From Chitinophagales bacterium (lineage in GTDB: Bacteria > Bacteroidota > Bacteroidia > Chitinophagales > Chitinophagaceae), in assembly GCA_026936105.1 (NCBI GenBank), contig JAIXKI010000031.1, forward strand, positions 153,740-217,739: a DNA stretch of 64,000 bases, given 5' to 3'. The notes under the pieces are model-generated. The model did not search any database and was not told where the DNA came from. It saw only the letters and a program-made list of their open reading frames with translations. The position numbers and the translations under genes were made by a program. How positions within the stretch are numbered: position 1 is the stretch's first letter; each line of letters begins with the position of its first letter. Shown piece after piece: positions 54,712 to 63,221 of this stretch.

Positions 54712-55872
54712 TTATTGAAGCGTTACCGGTTGCCCGTCATACAACTGCTGGTATCCTTCCGTGATGATCTGATCACCATCCTTTAATCCGTTTTTGATCT
54801 CCATCTGGCTTTCATAAGTCTCGCCGGTTTCCACCACTCTTTTCCTGGCTACAAAACGGTCTCCTTCTTTTACCATCACATAGACATATTTTCCTTTTTC
54901 ATCTGTCTGAACAATGTTGAGCGGTACCACGATCACATTTTTAGAAGAATAGTCTTCTATCCGCACTACGGCCACCTGATTTACTTTCAATGCAGGATCA
55001 GACGGAATTCTTGCTTCTGTGGTGAAAGCCCTTGTATTCGGATTGATGGTAACGCTCATTACTTTAATGGCAGATGTAAAAGTCTTACCAATATCGGGTA
55101 CGGTTACTTTAAGTACTGTTCCTTTCGAAATTCCTTTTTGATAATTCTCGGGAACTTCGGTGACCACTTTCATGCTGTTGGTGTTTACAATACGGATCTG
55201 AGGGCCGGCTGCAGTAGCGCCGGTGAACGTTTCTCCGGCTTTTATATCCACTACATCAGCCTGACCGGAAATAGGTGCATAAACCGAATATGTTTTCCAG
55301 CTTTCTTTTACAGTGGCTATCTGTCTGTTCAGTGCATCCATGTTATTCTTAGCGCTGATCAACTGCACTTCTGTGCCAATGCCCTGATCCCACAGATTTT
55401 TCTGGCGATTGTAAATATTCTCCGCATAATCAAGCTGGGTTTTCAAAGCATCTATCTGCTGAAGGATAACGGCATCATCGAGTTTGGCAAGCAATTGCCC
55501 CTGTTTTACATGATCTCCCTGTTTCACAAACAATTCTCTTACCTGGGCCGGTGCTCCCCTCGGAGTGACCACGACACTGTTATCAGCATCAATTTTTCCC
55601 TGCAGTTCTATATAATGAGTGAAATCCTGCGGAGACACTGTGCTTACTGCCACCAGCTTTCTGTTTTGTTCATTGGCAGCATTTGTATCCAGCTTAGCAA
55701 TCTGCTCTTCCAGGCTTCTGATCTCCGATTCCAGGCCCGACTGATCTTTCTTTTTCAATTCCAGTTTTTTCTTCAGGGAAGCGAGATCATTTTCGCTGCC
55801 TTTTTTTCCGCCGTTGCAGCCGGAGATCATCAGTGCAAACCCTATTGTGATCAGGACAAGAATTTTCTTCAT
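54712..55872 (-). CDS. RND efflux membrane-fusion adaptor (lipoprotein)
   Basis: 386 residues. The lipoprotein signal ends LMISGC with cysteine 19. A short coiled coil (about 30-65) precedes the lipoyl-like hairpin (PRGAPAQVRELFVKQGDHVKQGQLLAKLDD), an alpha-hairpin, and the beta-barrel and membrane-proximal domains (TEARIPSDPALKVNQVAVV). This architecture is that of an AcrA-type adaptor, which joins the inner-membrane pump to the outer-membrane channel. It lies 25 bases after the tolC-like gene in the operon direction. Confidence 0.93.
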   Translation of the reverse strand: MKKILVLITIGFALMISGCNGGKKGSENDLASLKKKLELKKKDQSGLESEIRSLEEQIAKLDTNAANEQNRKLVAVSTVSPQDFTHYIELQGKIDADNSVVVTPRGAPAQVRELFVKQGDHVKQGQLLAKLDDAVILQQIDALKTQLDYAENIYNRQKNLWDQGIGTEVQLISAKNNMDALNRQIATVKESWKTYSVYAPISGQADVVDIKAGETFTGATAAGPQIRIVNTNSMKVVTEVPENYQKGISKGTVLKVTVPDIGKTFTSAIKVMSVTINPNTRAFTTEARIPSDPALKVNQVAVVRIEDYSSKNVIVVPLNIVQTDEKGKYVYVMVKEGDRFVARKRVVETGETYESQMEIKNGLKDGDQIITEGYQQLYDGQPVTLQ

Positions 55873-55897
55873 AAAATTTATTGTTATGGTAATTGAA

Positions 55898-57244
55898 TTA
55901 CAGTTTTCCTAATGATTTTAAATAATCCACTTTGGCAATGATGGCATCATACAGTGCGCTGATGTAATTGCTTTGTGCCGCTTTCAGGTCTGTTTGTGCT
56001 GCCGTGATCTCTGTATTGGAACCGACACCTGCATCAAACTTTTTCCGCGTCTGGTTATACACTTCTTCAGCCAGTTGCATGTTCTTTTTCTGAAAGTCAA
56101 GTGTGGAAACAGCGGTTGTGAAATTATTCCTCGCCGTTTCAATATCGTTGTCAATGGAAAGCTTCAGGGCATTTTGCTGATTGATACTTTGTTGAAGTTC
56201 CAGGGAAGCTTTCCTGATTTTTGCCCTGATCGAGTTTCCATGAAAGATCGGTATGTTCACCCGAAGGCTGATCGCAGAGATCGGTATCCAATCCACACTA
56301 CCCGAAAATATAAACTTATTTCGCTGAGCATTTTCGTTATAATATGCATTCAGCATCAGGGTAGGATACCGGCTCAGTTTATACCGCCTGACGTTATACT
56401 CTCCCAGCCTGATACCTATTTCCGAATATTGAAATTCTTTTCTGTCATTGTATTTAAAGTCGGAGATCTGAGGTAAATTTTCCCGCACCTGTTCATAACT
56501 GATAGTGTCGGTAAGCTTCAAAGAATCTTTCACCGGCATCCCCATCAGCAATTTCAGACCGAGATAACCATTATTGACCTGGCTGATCACTTTCAATCTT
56601 TCAGTTTGCAGATTGGCCAGTTGAACCGAAACTTTATCAATATCCAGCTTTTCGGCAAAGCCGTTTTTGTAGATCTCTTTCGTGTCACTCAATAATTTTT
56701 CCAACCGGTCAATATTGGCATCCAGCAAACCGATCTGTGTCTTGCTGGCCTGCAACTGGTAATAGATCTTATAAATATTGGCTTTGATTGTTTCTTCAGT
56801 TACCTCCACTCCTTTCATGGCAAAATCAAGAACAGTTTTTCTTGCCTGCAAGCCAACAAATACCTGCCCGTCGAACAGGATCTGGTCCAATGTTATGCCG
56901 CCTGTTGCCGCCCATTTGATCCCGAAAGGGAATTTTTCATATTCACCTGCAGGTCCGCCAAAAAACTCTGCCGGCACCAGGGTTACCGGTATCTTTGCTG
57001 TATATACTGTCGAAAAACTTCCGTTGATCTGCGGGAAAGCTGCTGAAGTCACATCACGGTTAGTCTGATCCTGAATCTGCACATCCAGCAATGCATTCTT
57101 TACCTGCACACTGTTTTTCATTGCATAGTCCACGGCCTGCTGCACTGAAAATTCATAAACAACAGGAGGCTGCTGCGCCATAACCGAACCTGCCAGCAGC
57201 AAAGCTGCCGGAACTAACTTTATCTTGATCCTGTGTCTATTCAT
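55898..57244 (-). CDS. TolC-family outer-membrane efflux channel
   Basis: 448 residues with a signal peptide ending near VMAQQ. The two outer-membrane efflux protein repeats (about 30-225 and 235-445) are visible by their long helices and the conserved start VQQAVDYAMKNSVQVKNALLD. The C-terminal half ends with KKFDAGVGSNTEITAAQTDLKAAQ, typical of the family. The trimer forms the exit duct for the pump. The gene overlaps the end of the TetR gene by 8 bases. Confidence 0.93.
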   Translation of the reverse strand: MNRHRIKIKLVPAALLLAGSVMAQQPPVVYEFSVQQAVDYAMKNSVQVKNALLDVQIQDQTNRDVTSAAFPQINGSFSTVYTAKIPVTLVPAEFFGGPAGEYEKFPFGIKWAATGGITLDQILFDGQVFVGLQARKTVLDFAMKGVEVTEETIKANIYKIYYQLQASKTQIGLLDANIDRLEKLLSDTKEIYKNGFAEKLDIDKVSVQLANLQTERLKVISQVNNGYLGLKLLMGMPVKDSLKLTDTISYEQVRENLPQISDFKYNDRKEFQYSEIGIRLGEYNVRRYKLSRYPTLMLNAYYNENAQRNKFIFSGSVDWIPISAISLRVNIPIFHGNSIRAKIRKASLELQQSINQQNALKLSIDNDIETARNNFTTAVSTLDFQKKNMQLAEEVYNQTRKKFDAGVGSNTEITAAQTDLKAAQSNYISALYDAIIAKVDYLKSLGKL

Positions 57245-57866
57245 GTGCCTGTGATTTTTTTTCCTGTTGATATTTTAAGATCAGTTTATGGCCTTTGATG
57301 GTAGCAAGGCCGAAAAGATAATTTTCAAAACTCTGCAATATCACATCGGTAAGATTATACCTGCGGGGAGGGAACAGATCCATGTTAAATATGAGCAACA
57401 TGGACTCCAACCTGAAACGGGAAATGATCTCTGCATTGATCTCCGGCCGGAACAATTCCTCTTTTATGCCCCGTTCGATATTCTTGCGGACCACTTCTAA
57501 TAAAAATTCATCTTTGTACTTTAAAAATTTCCGGTAAGCATTGTGATGGAATTTTTCTAGATCATAGAGAACGGCAGGATTCATATGTTGAAATTGTCCC
57601 ATTATGTTTTCCATGGTCAGAAAAATTTCTTCAATAGCATCTTTTGACCGTAAAACACAATCTCCGCAATCCTGTTTTCCCCTTTTGATCTCCATTTCCA
57701 CTGCAGCCTCCACCAGTTCATCCTTATCATTAAAATACTGATAAACCGTTTTCTTGGACATGCCCAGATGAGTGGCGATATCATCCATGGAAACAGAACG
57801 GATCCCATATCTGAGAAACAGGTCATAAGCTTTTAACCGTATCCTTTCTTTTGCCTCCGGTTCCAT
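57237..57866 (-). CDS. TetR/AcrR-family transcriptional regulator
   Basis: 209 residues from the ATG at 57866. The frame is open to 57917, but the family N-terminus starts at MEPEAKERIRLKAYDLF, and a start at 57917 would lie inside the candidate operator. The helix-turn-helix is VSMDDIATHLGMSKKTVYQYFNDKDEL (about residues 24-50). The ligand-binding C-terminal domain is unlike its neighbours, as usual. It is the first gene of the efflux operon, so it probably represses itself and the pump until an inducer binds. Confidence 0.93.
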   Translation of the reverse strand: MEPEAKERIRLKAYDLFLRYGIRSVSMDDIATHLGMSKKTVYQYFNDKDELVEAAVEMEIKRGKQDCGDCVLRSKDAIEEIFLTMENIMGQFQHMNPAVLYDLEKFHHNAYRKFLKYKDEFLLEVVRKNIERGIKEELFRPEINAEIISRFRLESMLLIFNMDLFPPRRYNLTDVILQSFENYLFGLATIKGHKLILKYQQEKKSQAHE

Positions 57867-57898
57867 AATTCTTATCAATTCGGGGCGCAAAACTATGG

Positions 57899-57922
57899 AA
57901 ACTTTGATTGTTACCAAAGTTT
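57899..57922. promoter_or_regulatory. Candidate TetR operator (palindrome)
   Basis: AAACTTTG and CAAAGTTT are perfect 8-base inverted arms separated by 8 bases. The site lies 32 bases before the tetR start codon, between that gene and the divergent DUF502 gene. Size and place fit an autoregulatory operator. Confidence 0.65.
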
Positions 57923-58011
57923 TCTACCTCTTTTTTTTCCGTACCCCGAAGTCCTCTTGGATCAGCAACGTAAAAGCCCTTATTTTCTTATAACTTTACC
58001 GAACTATTGGT

Positions 58012-58647
58012 ATGGCAACAACTTCAAAAAACAAGCGCCACTCTTTTTTAAAAAAGATCCTCCAGTACTTCGTGCAGGGAGTGATCGTGCTCGCACCTAT
58101 CGGCGTGACCGTCTGGGCCATTTACTGGCTTTTTGACCGGGTGGATAATATCCTGCGCCCTTATGTAAATATTCCCGGCCTGGGCTTTGTGATCATTATG
58201 CTTTTCATTTTGCTGGTGGGTTGGATCAGTACCAAATTTTTTGTGGGAAGCCTTATTGATATTTTCGATCATTGGATGGACAAGACACCCGTCATCAAAT
58301 TCATTTATACATCCACCAAAGATTTTTTTGAAGCCTTCGGCGGACAAAAGAAAAAATTCAATAACCCGATACTGGCCAATGTCTTTTCAGAAGACGTTTG
58401 GGTGGTGGGTTTCCTTACCGATGAAGAGCTGGAAAAGCTGGACATGGGAGCGGAGATGGTTTCCATTTATATTCCGCAGGCTTACCATTGGGCCGGCCAG
58501 CTATATGTGTTACCAAGGCATAAGATCAGGAAGATTGATAAGCTGGGGCCGGGCGAAACAATGAAATACGCCGTGACAGGCGGTGTGGTGGATTTGGAGG
58601 AAGAGCAAACAGAAGTAAAACAAAATGGAGTTGGCGAATCCAAGTGA
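58012..58647 (+). CDS. DUF502-family membrane protein
   Basis: 211 residues with two N-terminal transmembrane helices (about 17-38, GVIVLAPIGVTVWAIYWLF, and 54-75, GFVIIMLFILLVGWIS). The cytoplasmic or periplasmic domain carries the family landmarks PVIKFIYTSTKDFFEAF and the motif VFSEDVWVVGFLTDE. The family has no known biochemical function. The stop overlaps the next start by 4 bases, so the two genes are likely coupled. It is divergent from the efflux operon. Confidence 0.9.
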   Translation: MATTSKNKRHSFLKKILQYFVQGVIVLAPIGVTVWAIYWLFDRVDNILRPYVNIPGLGFVIIMLFILLVGWISTKFFVGSLIDIFDHWMDKTPVIKFIYTSTKDFFEAFGGQKKKFNNPILANVFSEDVWVVGFLTDEELEKLDMGAEMVSIYIPQAYHWAGQLYVLPRHKIRKIDKLGPGETMKYAVTGGVVDLEEEQTEVKQNGVGESK

Positions 58648-59606
58648 AAAAAAACCTTTTCATAATCATAGCCTGTTTGTATGCACAACAATGTTTCTGC
58701 TGGGGCTTCTTTGCTCACCAGGAGATCAATCGCTATGCAGTTTTCCTTTTGCCTCCGCAAATGATGGTATTATATAAACCGAATCTTGATTTCATAACAA
58801 TACATGCTGTTGATCCCGATAAGAGAAGGTATGCCATTGCAGCCGAAGGCCCGAGGCACTATATAGACATTGATCATTACGGCGCTTATCCGTATGATTC
58901 TCTTCCGAGAAAATGGAAAGATGCAGTCGCCAGGTTTTCTGAAGATACATTGAACCAATATGGCACCGTGCCCTGGTGGGTGCAAACTATGCTTTACCGC
59001 CTTACCGATGCATTCAAAGAAAAAAACCAGGCAAAGATCCTGAAACTGTCAACCGAACTGGGCCATTATATTGCCGATGCTCATGTGCCATTGCATGCCA
59101 GCAGCAATCATAATGGTCAGTATTCTGATCAAGTAGGCATACATGGTTTCTGGGAAAGCCGTATTCCTGAATTGCTTGCCGATAAAGAATGGGATTTTTT
59201 CATTGGCAAAGCAGATTACATTTCCAATCCCGGCGATTTTATCTGGAAACGGGTATTGGAAAGCGCTGCGGCAGCCGACACTGTATTGAAGTTTGAAAAA
59301 GAACTTTCCAAACAATTTCCTGCCGATCAGAAATTTTCTTATGAAAACAGGAATGGCATTCAGATTCGCCAATATTCCTCTGCTTACACCAAAGCGTATA
59401 ATGAAAAAATGAAAGGCATGGTGGAACGGAGAATGCGCCAATCCATTTTTGCCGTGGCTTCTTTCTGGTACACGGCCTGGGTGAATGCAGGCCAGCCCGA
59501 CCTTACCAAACTGAACAACAAAGAATTCTCTGCGGCAGACCAGAAAGAATTTGAAGACCTGAACAATGCCTGGCGATCCGGCAAGATCATAGGAAGAGAA
59601 GATTAA
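58644..59606 (+). CDS. Exported zinc-dependent phospholipase C/S1-P1 nuclease-like protein
   Basis: 320 residues starting with GTG, which overlaps the DUF502 stop. The signal peptide ends at CFCW. In this superfamily the mature N-terminal tryptophan is the first of the zinc ligands, and W20 (in CWGFFAHQEIN) is well placed. Further ligands appear in AHQEIN, HYIDIDHYG, ELGHYIADAHVPLHA and GIHGFWESRIPE. Family members cut phospholipids or single-stranded nucleic acids, and the sequence does not tell which. It probably acts outside the cytoplasm. Confidence 0.85.
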   Translation: MKKNLFIIIACLYAQQCFCWGFFAHQEINRYAVFLLPPQMMVLYKPNLDFITIHAVDPDKRRYAIAAEGPRHYIDIDHYGAYPYDSLPRKWKDAVARFSEDTLNQYGTVPWWVQTMLYRLTDAFKEKNQAKILKLSTELGHYIADAHVPLHASSNHNGQYSDQVGIHGFWESRIPELLADKEWDFFIGKADYISNPGDFIWKRVLESAAAADTVLKFEKELSKQFPADQKFSYENRNGIQIRQYSSAYTKAYNEKMKGMVERRMRQSIFAVASFWYTAWVNAGQPDLTKLNNKEFSAADQKEFEDLNNAWRSGKIIGRED

Positions 59607-59673
59607 GAAAATTTCCTTTTTACCAATCCCTGTAAACTTCCCTTCCGGTCCCTGAAACCTGTAATCTTGATTG

Positions 59674-59681
59674 TATCTTTG
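59674..59681 (+). promoter_or_regulatory. Candidate -7 promoter box of serC
   Basis: TATCTTTG is an exact TAnnTTTG match. It ends 23 bases before the serC start codon. Confidence 0.5.
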
Positions 59682-59704
59682 CAGTTCCAATAAAAACATC
59701 AAAA

Positions 59705-60802
59705 GTGTCAGAAACAAAAAGTTCTTTAGTTCATAATTTCAATGCCGGCCCATCCATTCTCCCGAAAGAAGTGTTTGAAGAAGCCAGCCACGCCATCCTG
59801 AACTTTAATAATTCCGGGTTATCCATTTTGGAAATTGGCCATCGTACTCTCTTGTTTCAGCAGGTGATGGATGAAGCAAGATCACTGGCAACAGAACTGA
59901 TGCACCTGGATAGTGATCATGAAGTATTGTTTCTTCATGGCGGCGCTTCCACACAGTTCATGCAGGTGCCGATGAACTTGCTGAACGAAAATGAGTCTGC
60001 TGCTTTTACTGATACAGGCGTCTGGGCTACCAAGGCCATAAAGGAAGCAAAACTTTTCGGGCATACAGAGATAGTATGCAGCGGAAAAGAAAATAATTAC
60101 ACTTTCCTTCCAAAAAAATTCAATGTACCGGACTCTGCCAAATACCTTCATATCACCACCAACAATACGATCTATGGCACACAGTGGCAGGATCTATCAT
60201 TGTTCTATCAGTTCAAAGTGCCGCTGGTGGCAGACATGAGCAGTGACATACTGAGCAGGGAAATTGATTTCAATAAATTCGATCTGATCTATGCCGGTGC
60301 ACAGAAAAATATAGGTCCGGCGGGAGTGAACATTGTGGTGGTGAATAAAAACATTTTAGGAAAAGTGAGCCGGTCCATCCCCACCATCATGGATTACCGC
60401 AATCATATCGAAGCCGGTTCATTGCTGAATACTCCGCCGGTATTTGCCGTGTATGTATGCATGCTTACCTTGCGCTGGCTCAAAGGGCAGGGCGGTGTGG
60501 CAGCCATTGAAAAAATCAATAACGCCAAAGCAAAATTGTTTTACGATACGCTGGACAGCCTTCCTGTATTCAAAGGAAAAGCAGCAAAAGAAGACCGCAG
60601 CAGGATGAATGCTGCCTTCATCATAGAAAATACAGAACTGGAAAAAGAATTCCTTGATCTCTGCAAAAATGAAGGGATGGTGGGTGTGAAAGGCCACCGA
60701 TCCGCAGGAGGCTTCCGTGTTTCCATGTACAACGCTTTGCCTGTTGAAAGTGTAAAAGCTTTGACGGATCTCATGAAAGAATTTGCCAATAAAAAAGGAT
60801 AA
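59705..60802 (+). CDS. serC: Phosphoserine aminotransferase
   Basis: 365 residues, starting with GTG at 59705 (MSETKSSLVHNFNAGPSILP). It converts 3-phosphohydroxypyruvate and glutamate to phosphoserine in serine synthesis and, in organisms that need it, takes part in PLP synthesis. The PLP-binding lysine is in YAGAQKNIGPAG, with the substrate-binding GGASTQFMQVPMNLL upstream. The protein ends with the conserved HRSAGGFRVSMYNALP. The DUF1015 gene follows 22 bases later. The usual third neighbour, serA, is not here. Confidence 0.97.
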   Translation: MSETKSSLVHNFNAGPSILPKEVFEEASHAILNFNNSGLSILEIGHRTLLFQQVMDEARSLATELMHLDSDHEVLFLHGGASTQFMQVPMNLLNENESAAFTDTGVWATKAIKEAKLFGHTEIVCSGKENNYTFLPKKFNVPDSAKYLHITTNNTIYGTQWQDLSLFYQFKVPLVADMSSDILSREIDFNKFDLIYAGAQKNIGPAGVNIVVVNKNILGKVSRSIPTIMDYRNHIEAGSLLNTPPVFAVYVCMLTLRWLKGQGGVAAIEKINNAKAKLFYDTLDSLPVFKGKAAKEDRSRMNAAFIIENTELEKEFLDLCKNEGMVGVKGHRSAGGFRVSMYNALPVESVKALTDLMKEFANKKG

Positions 60803-60824
60803 ACAACCAATACAAGCATAAGAG

Positions 60825-62069
60825 ATGGCTATTATTAAACCCTTTAACGCATTAAGACCAAGACCCCGACTGGCATCCAAAGTGGCATCCAGGCCCTATG
60901 ATGTACTGAACAGCACCGAAGCAAAAACGGAAGCGAAAGACGATCCTTATTCTTTTTTGCATATCACCAAATCAGAGATCGATCTTCCTGAAACCATTGA
61001 TGTGTACAGCACAGCCGTATATGAAAGAGCAAAGCAAAATCTTGAGTCTTTCATCAGGGACGGAGTGCTTTTTAAAGAAGAAAAACCTTGTTATTACATC
61101 TACCGGCTGATCATGCCTGCCACACCTGAATTGGGCGGTAAAGAAAGAAACCAGACGGGGCTAGTTTGTATTTCATCGGTTGACGATTATTTCAATGACG
61201 TGATCAAAAAACATGAATTCACCCGGCCGGAAAAAGAAAAGGACCGTATTGAACACATGAAGACGATTAAAGCCCAGACCGGAAATGTGTTTCTGGCTTA
61301 CCGTGATGTACCTGAGATAAATGAGCTGATCGAAAAATGGAAATCAGAGCATGAACCTGAATATGATTTCAAGGCAGCCGACGGGGTGCAGCATACAGTG
61401 TGGATCATTGACTCAGATTCTGTGACCGACGCCATCAGCGATCTTTTTAAAATAAAAGTTCCGAATACTTACATAGCCGATGGTCATCACCGTGCCGCAT
61501 CGGCAGCAAAAGTGAGCAAAGAATTCAGCGGCAATGAAAATGCAAAATATTTTCTGACTACTATTTTCCCTGCAGGACAGTTAAGCATCCTCGACTACAA
61601 CCGCGTGGTGAAAGACCTGAATGGCCTTGATCCTGATGATCTAATCAGCGCCTTGCAGGATGATTTCATGATCACGCTGAGTCCGGAACCCGTAAGACCT
61701 TCCCGGCTTCATGAAATGGGAATGTACCTGGAAGGCAAATGGTATATTCTTACAGCAAGGGAAGAATCTTTTGAAAAAGATCCGATCCATGTGCTGGACG
61801 TCAGCATTCTTTCCGAAAACATTTTAAAAAAACTGCTGGGAATAAAAGACCAGCGCACTGATAAAAGAATAGATTTTGTTGGCGGCATCCGCGGTTTGAA
61901 AGAACTGGAGAAAAGAGTGGACAGCGGAGAGATGAAGATCGCATTCAGTTTATTTCCGGTCAGCATTGAGCAACTGTTTGACATTGCCGACAGCGGCAAT
62001 GTGATGCCTCCGAAAAGTACCTGGTTTGAACCGAAACTCAGAGACGGTTTGCTGACGCATCTGCTCTGA
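60825..62069 (+). CDS. DUF1015-family protein (SerC-associated)
   Basis: 414 residues, cytoplasmic. The family signatures are RPYDVLNSTEA near the start, a middle IADGHHRAASAAKV and the KSTWFEPKLRDGL end. The function is unproven. In many Bacteroidota the gene lies with serC and serA, which suggests a link to serine or phosphoserine metabolism, perhaps as a kinase-like activity seen in some relatives. Here it follows serC by 22 bases and is probably in the same operon. Confidence 0.88.
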   Translation: MAIIKPFNALRPRPRLASKVASRPYDVLNSTEAKTEAKDDPYSFLHITKSEIDLPETIDVYSTAVYERAKQNLESFIRDGVLFKEEKPCYYIYRLIMPATPELGGKERNQTGLVCISSVDDYFNDVIKKHEFTRPEKEKDRIEHMKTIKAQTGNVFLAYRDVPEINELIEKWKSEHEPEYDFKAADGVQHTVWIIDSDSVTDAISDLFKIKVPNTYIADGHHRAASAAKVSKEFSGNENAKYFLTTIFPAGQLSILDYNRVVKDLNGLDPDDLISALQDDFMITLSPEPVRPSRLHEMGMYLEGKWYILTAREESFEKDPIHVLDVSILSENILKKLLGIKDQRTDKRIDFVGGIRGLKELEKRVDSGEMKIAFSLFPVSIEQLFDIADSGNVMPPKSTWFEPKLRDGLLTHLL

Positions 62070-62141
62070 CCACTCCTAAAATATTTGTTATTTTGCGGCG
62101 GCGGTTTTCCTATTCAGTGGCCGATGCTCTTAATTTGCGTT

Positions 62142-63158
62142 ATGAAAAAAATCTTTGTCCTCTTTTTTGTTTCCCTGCTTGCTTTTACCGGTTTTGCACA
62201 AAATGATGATCCGAAAACTTTGTACGAAACGGCAAAGAACTTCATGCGCACCGGTGATTTCAACAATGCGGTCATCGTGCTGAATCATGCCCTGCAGCTC
62301 GATAAGAATAACCTGGACATGCAGAAAGACCTTGTGATGAGTTATTATTACAAAAGGGATTACAGCACAGCGCTGGAAGGGGCAAAAAAGCTGATAGACA
62401 GGGATGATGCCGATGTAGTCTGCTTTCAGATAGCCGGTAATGTGTATAAGGCATTGGAGATGCCGAAAGATTGCGAAAAGGTTTATAAAAAAGGATTAAA
62501 GAAATTTCCGAACAGCGGCCCCCTCTACAGTGAATATGGGGAACTGCTCTGGTCCACCAAAGATTATTCCGCCATCAATCAATGGGAAAAAGGAATAGAA
62601 GCAGCGCCATCATACAGCGGCAACTATTACAATGCCGCATTATATTATTTCTATACAAAAGATAAAGTGTGGAGCGTTTTGTACGGTGAAATCTTTATCA
62701 ATATGGAAAGCCTGACCGAAAGAAGCACGGCCATGAAACAATTATTGCTCAAAGCGTACAAAGAAAAATTATTTGCAGACCCCAACTTCATGAAAGGGGA
62801 AGAGAAAAATAAAAGTGAATTTGCCAAAGCATTTCTCGAAGAGATGGGCAAGCAGTATTCTCTTGCATCAAAAGGAATTACCACAGAAACGCTGACGATG
62901 ATCCGCACCCGGTTCATCCTGGACTGGTTCAATAAGTATGCTTCAAAATTTCCGTTCCGCTTATTCGATTACCAGCGCCAGTTGATGCAGGAAGGCCTTT
63001 TTGATGCTTATGACCAATGGCTGTTCGGCATTACAGAAAATCCTGCAGCTTATGACAAATGGACCAAAACACACGAGAAAGAATACAATGCCTTCAATGA
63101 TTTTCGCGGGAACCGCGTGTTCAGGATCCCTGCAGGGCAATACTACCAGTCGAAATAA
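62142..63158 (+). CDS. Exported TPR-repeat protein
   Basis: 338 residues from the ATG at 62142. An upstream ATG at 62085 is less likely because the signal peptide (MKKIFVLFFVSLLAFTGFAQ) starts at this one. Several tetratricopeptide repeats span about residues 22-180 (FMRTGDFNNAVIVLNHALQLD and following). The C-terminal part (about 200-338) is helical and ends with FRIPAGQYYQ. Such proteins act as scaffolds for envelope complexes. No partner is evident from the neighbours. Confidence 0.8.
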   Translation: MKKIFVLFFVSLLAFTGFAQNDDPKTLYETAKNFMRTGDFNNAVIVLNHALQLDKNNLDMQKDLVMSYYYKRDYSTALEGAKKLIDRDDADVVCFQIAGNVYKALEMPKDCEKVYKKGLKKFPNSGPLYSEYGELLWSTKDYSAINQWEKGIEAAPSYSGNYYNAALYYFYTKDKVWSVLYGEIFINMESLTERSTAMKQLLLKAYKEKLFADPNFMKGEEKNKSEFAKAFLEEMGKQYSLASKGITTETLTMIRTRFILDWFNKYASKFPFRLFDYQRQLMQEGLFDAYDQWLFGITENPAAYDKWTKTHEKEYNAFNDFRGNRVFRIPAGQYYQSK

Positions 63159-63221
63159 GAAACGGCTTCATTTCCATTTATCTTTTTTTGGTTAAATTGT
63201 CCGTCAAATGACGATCACATC

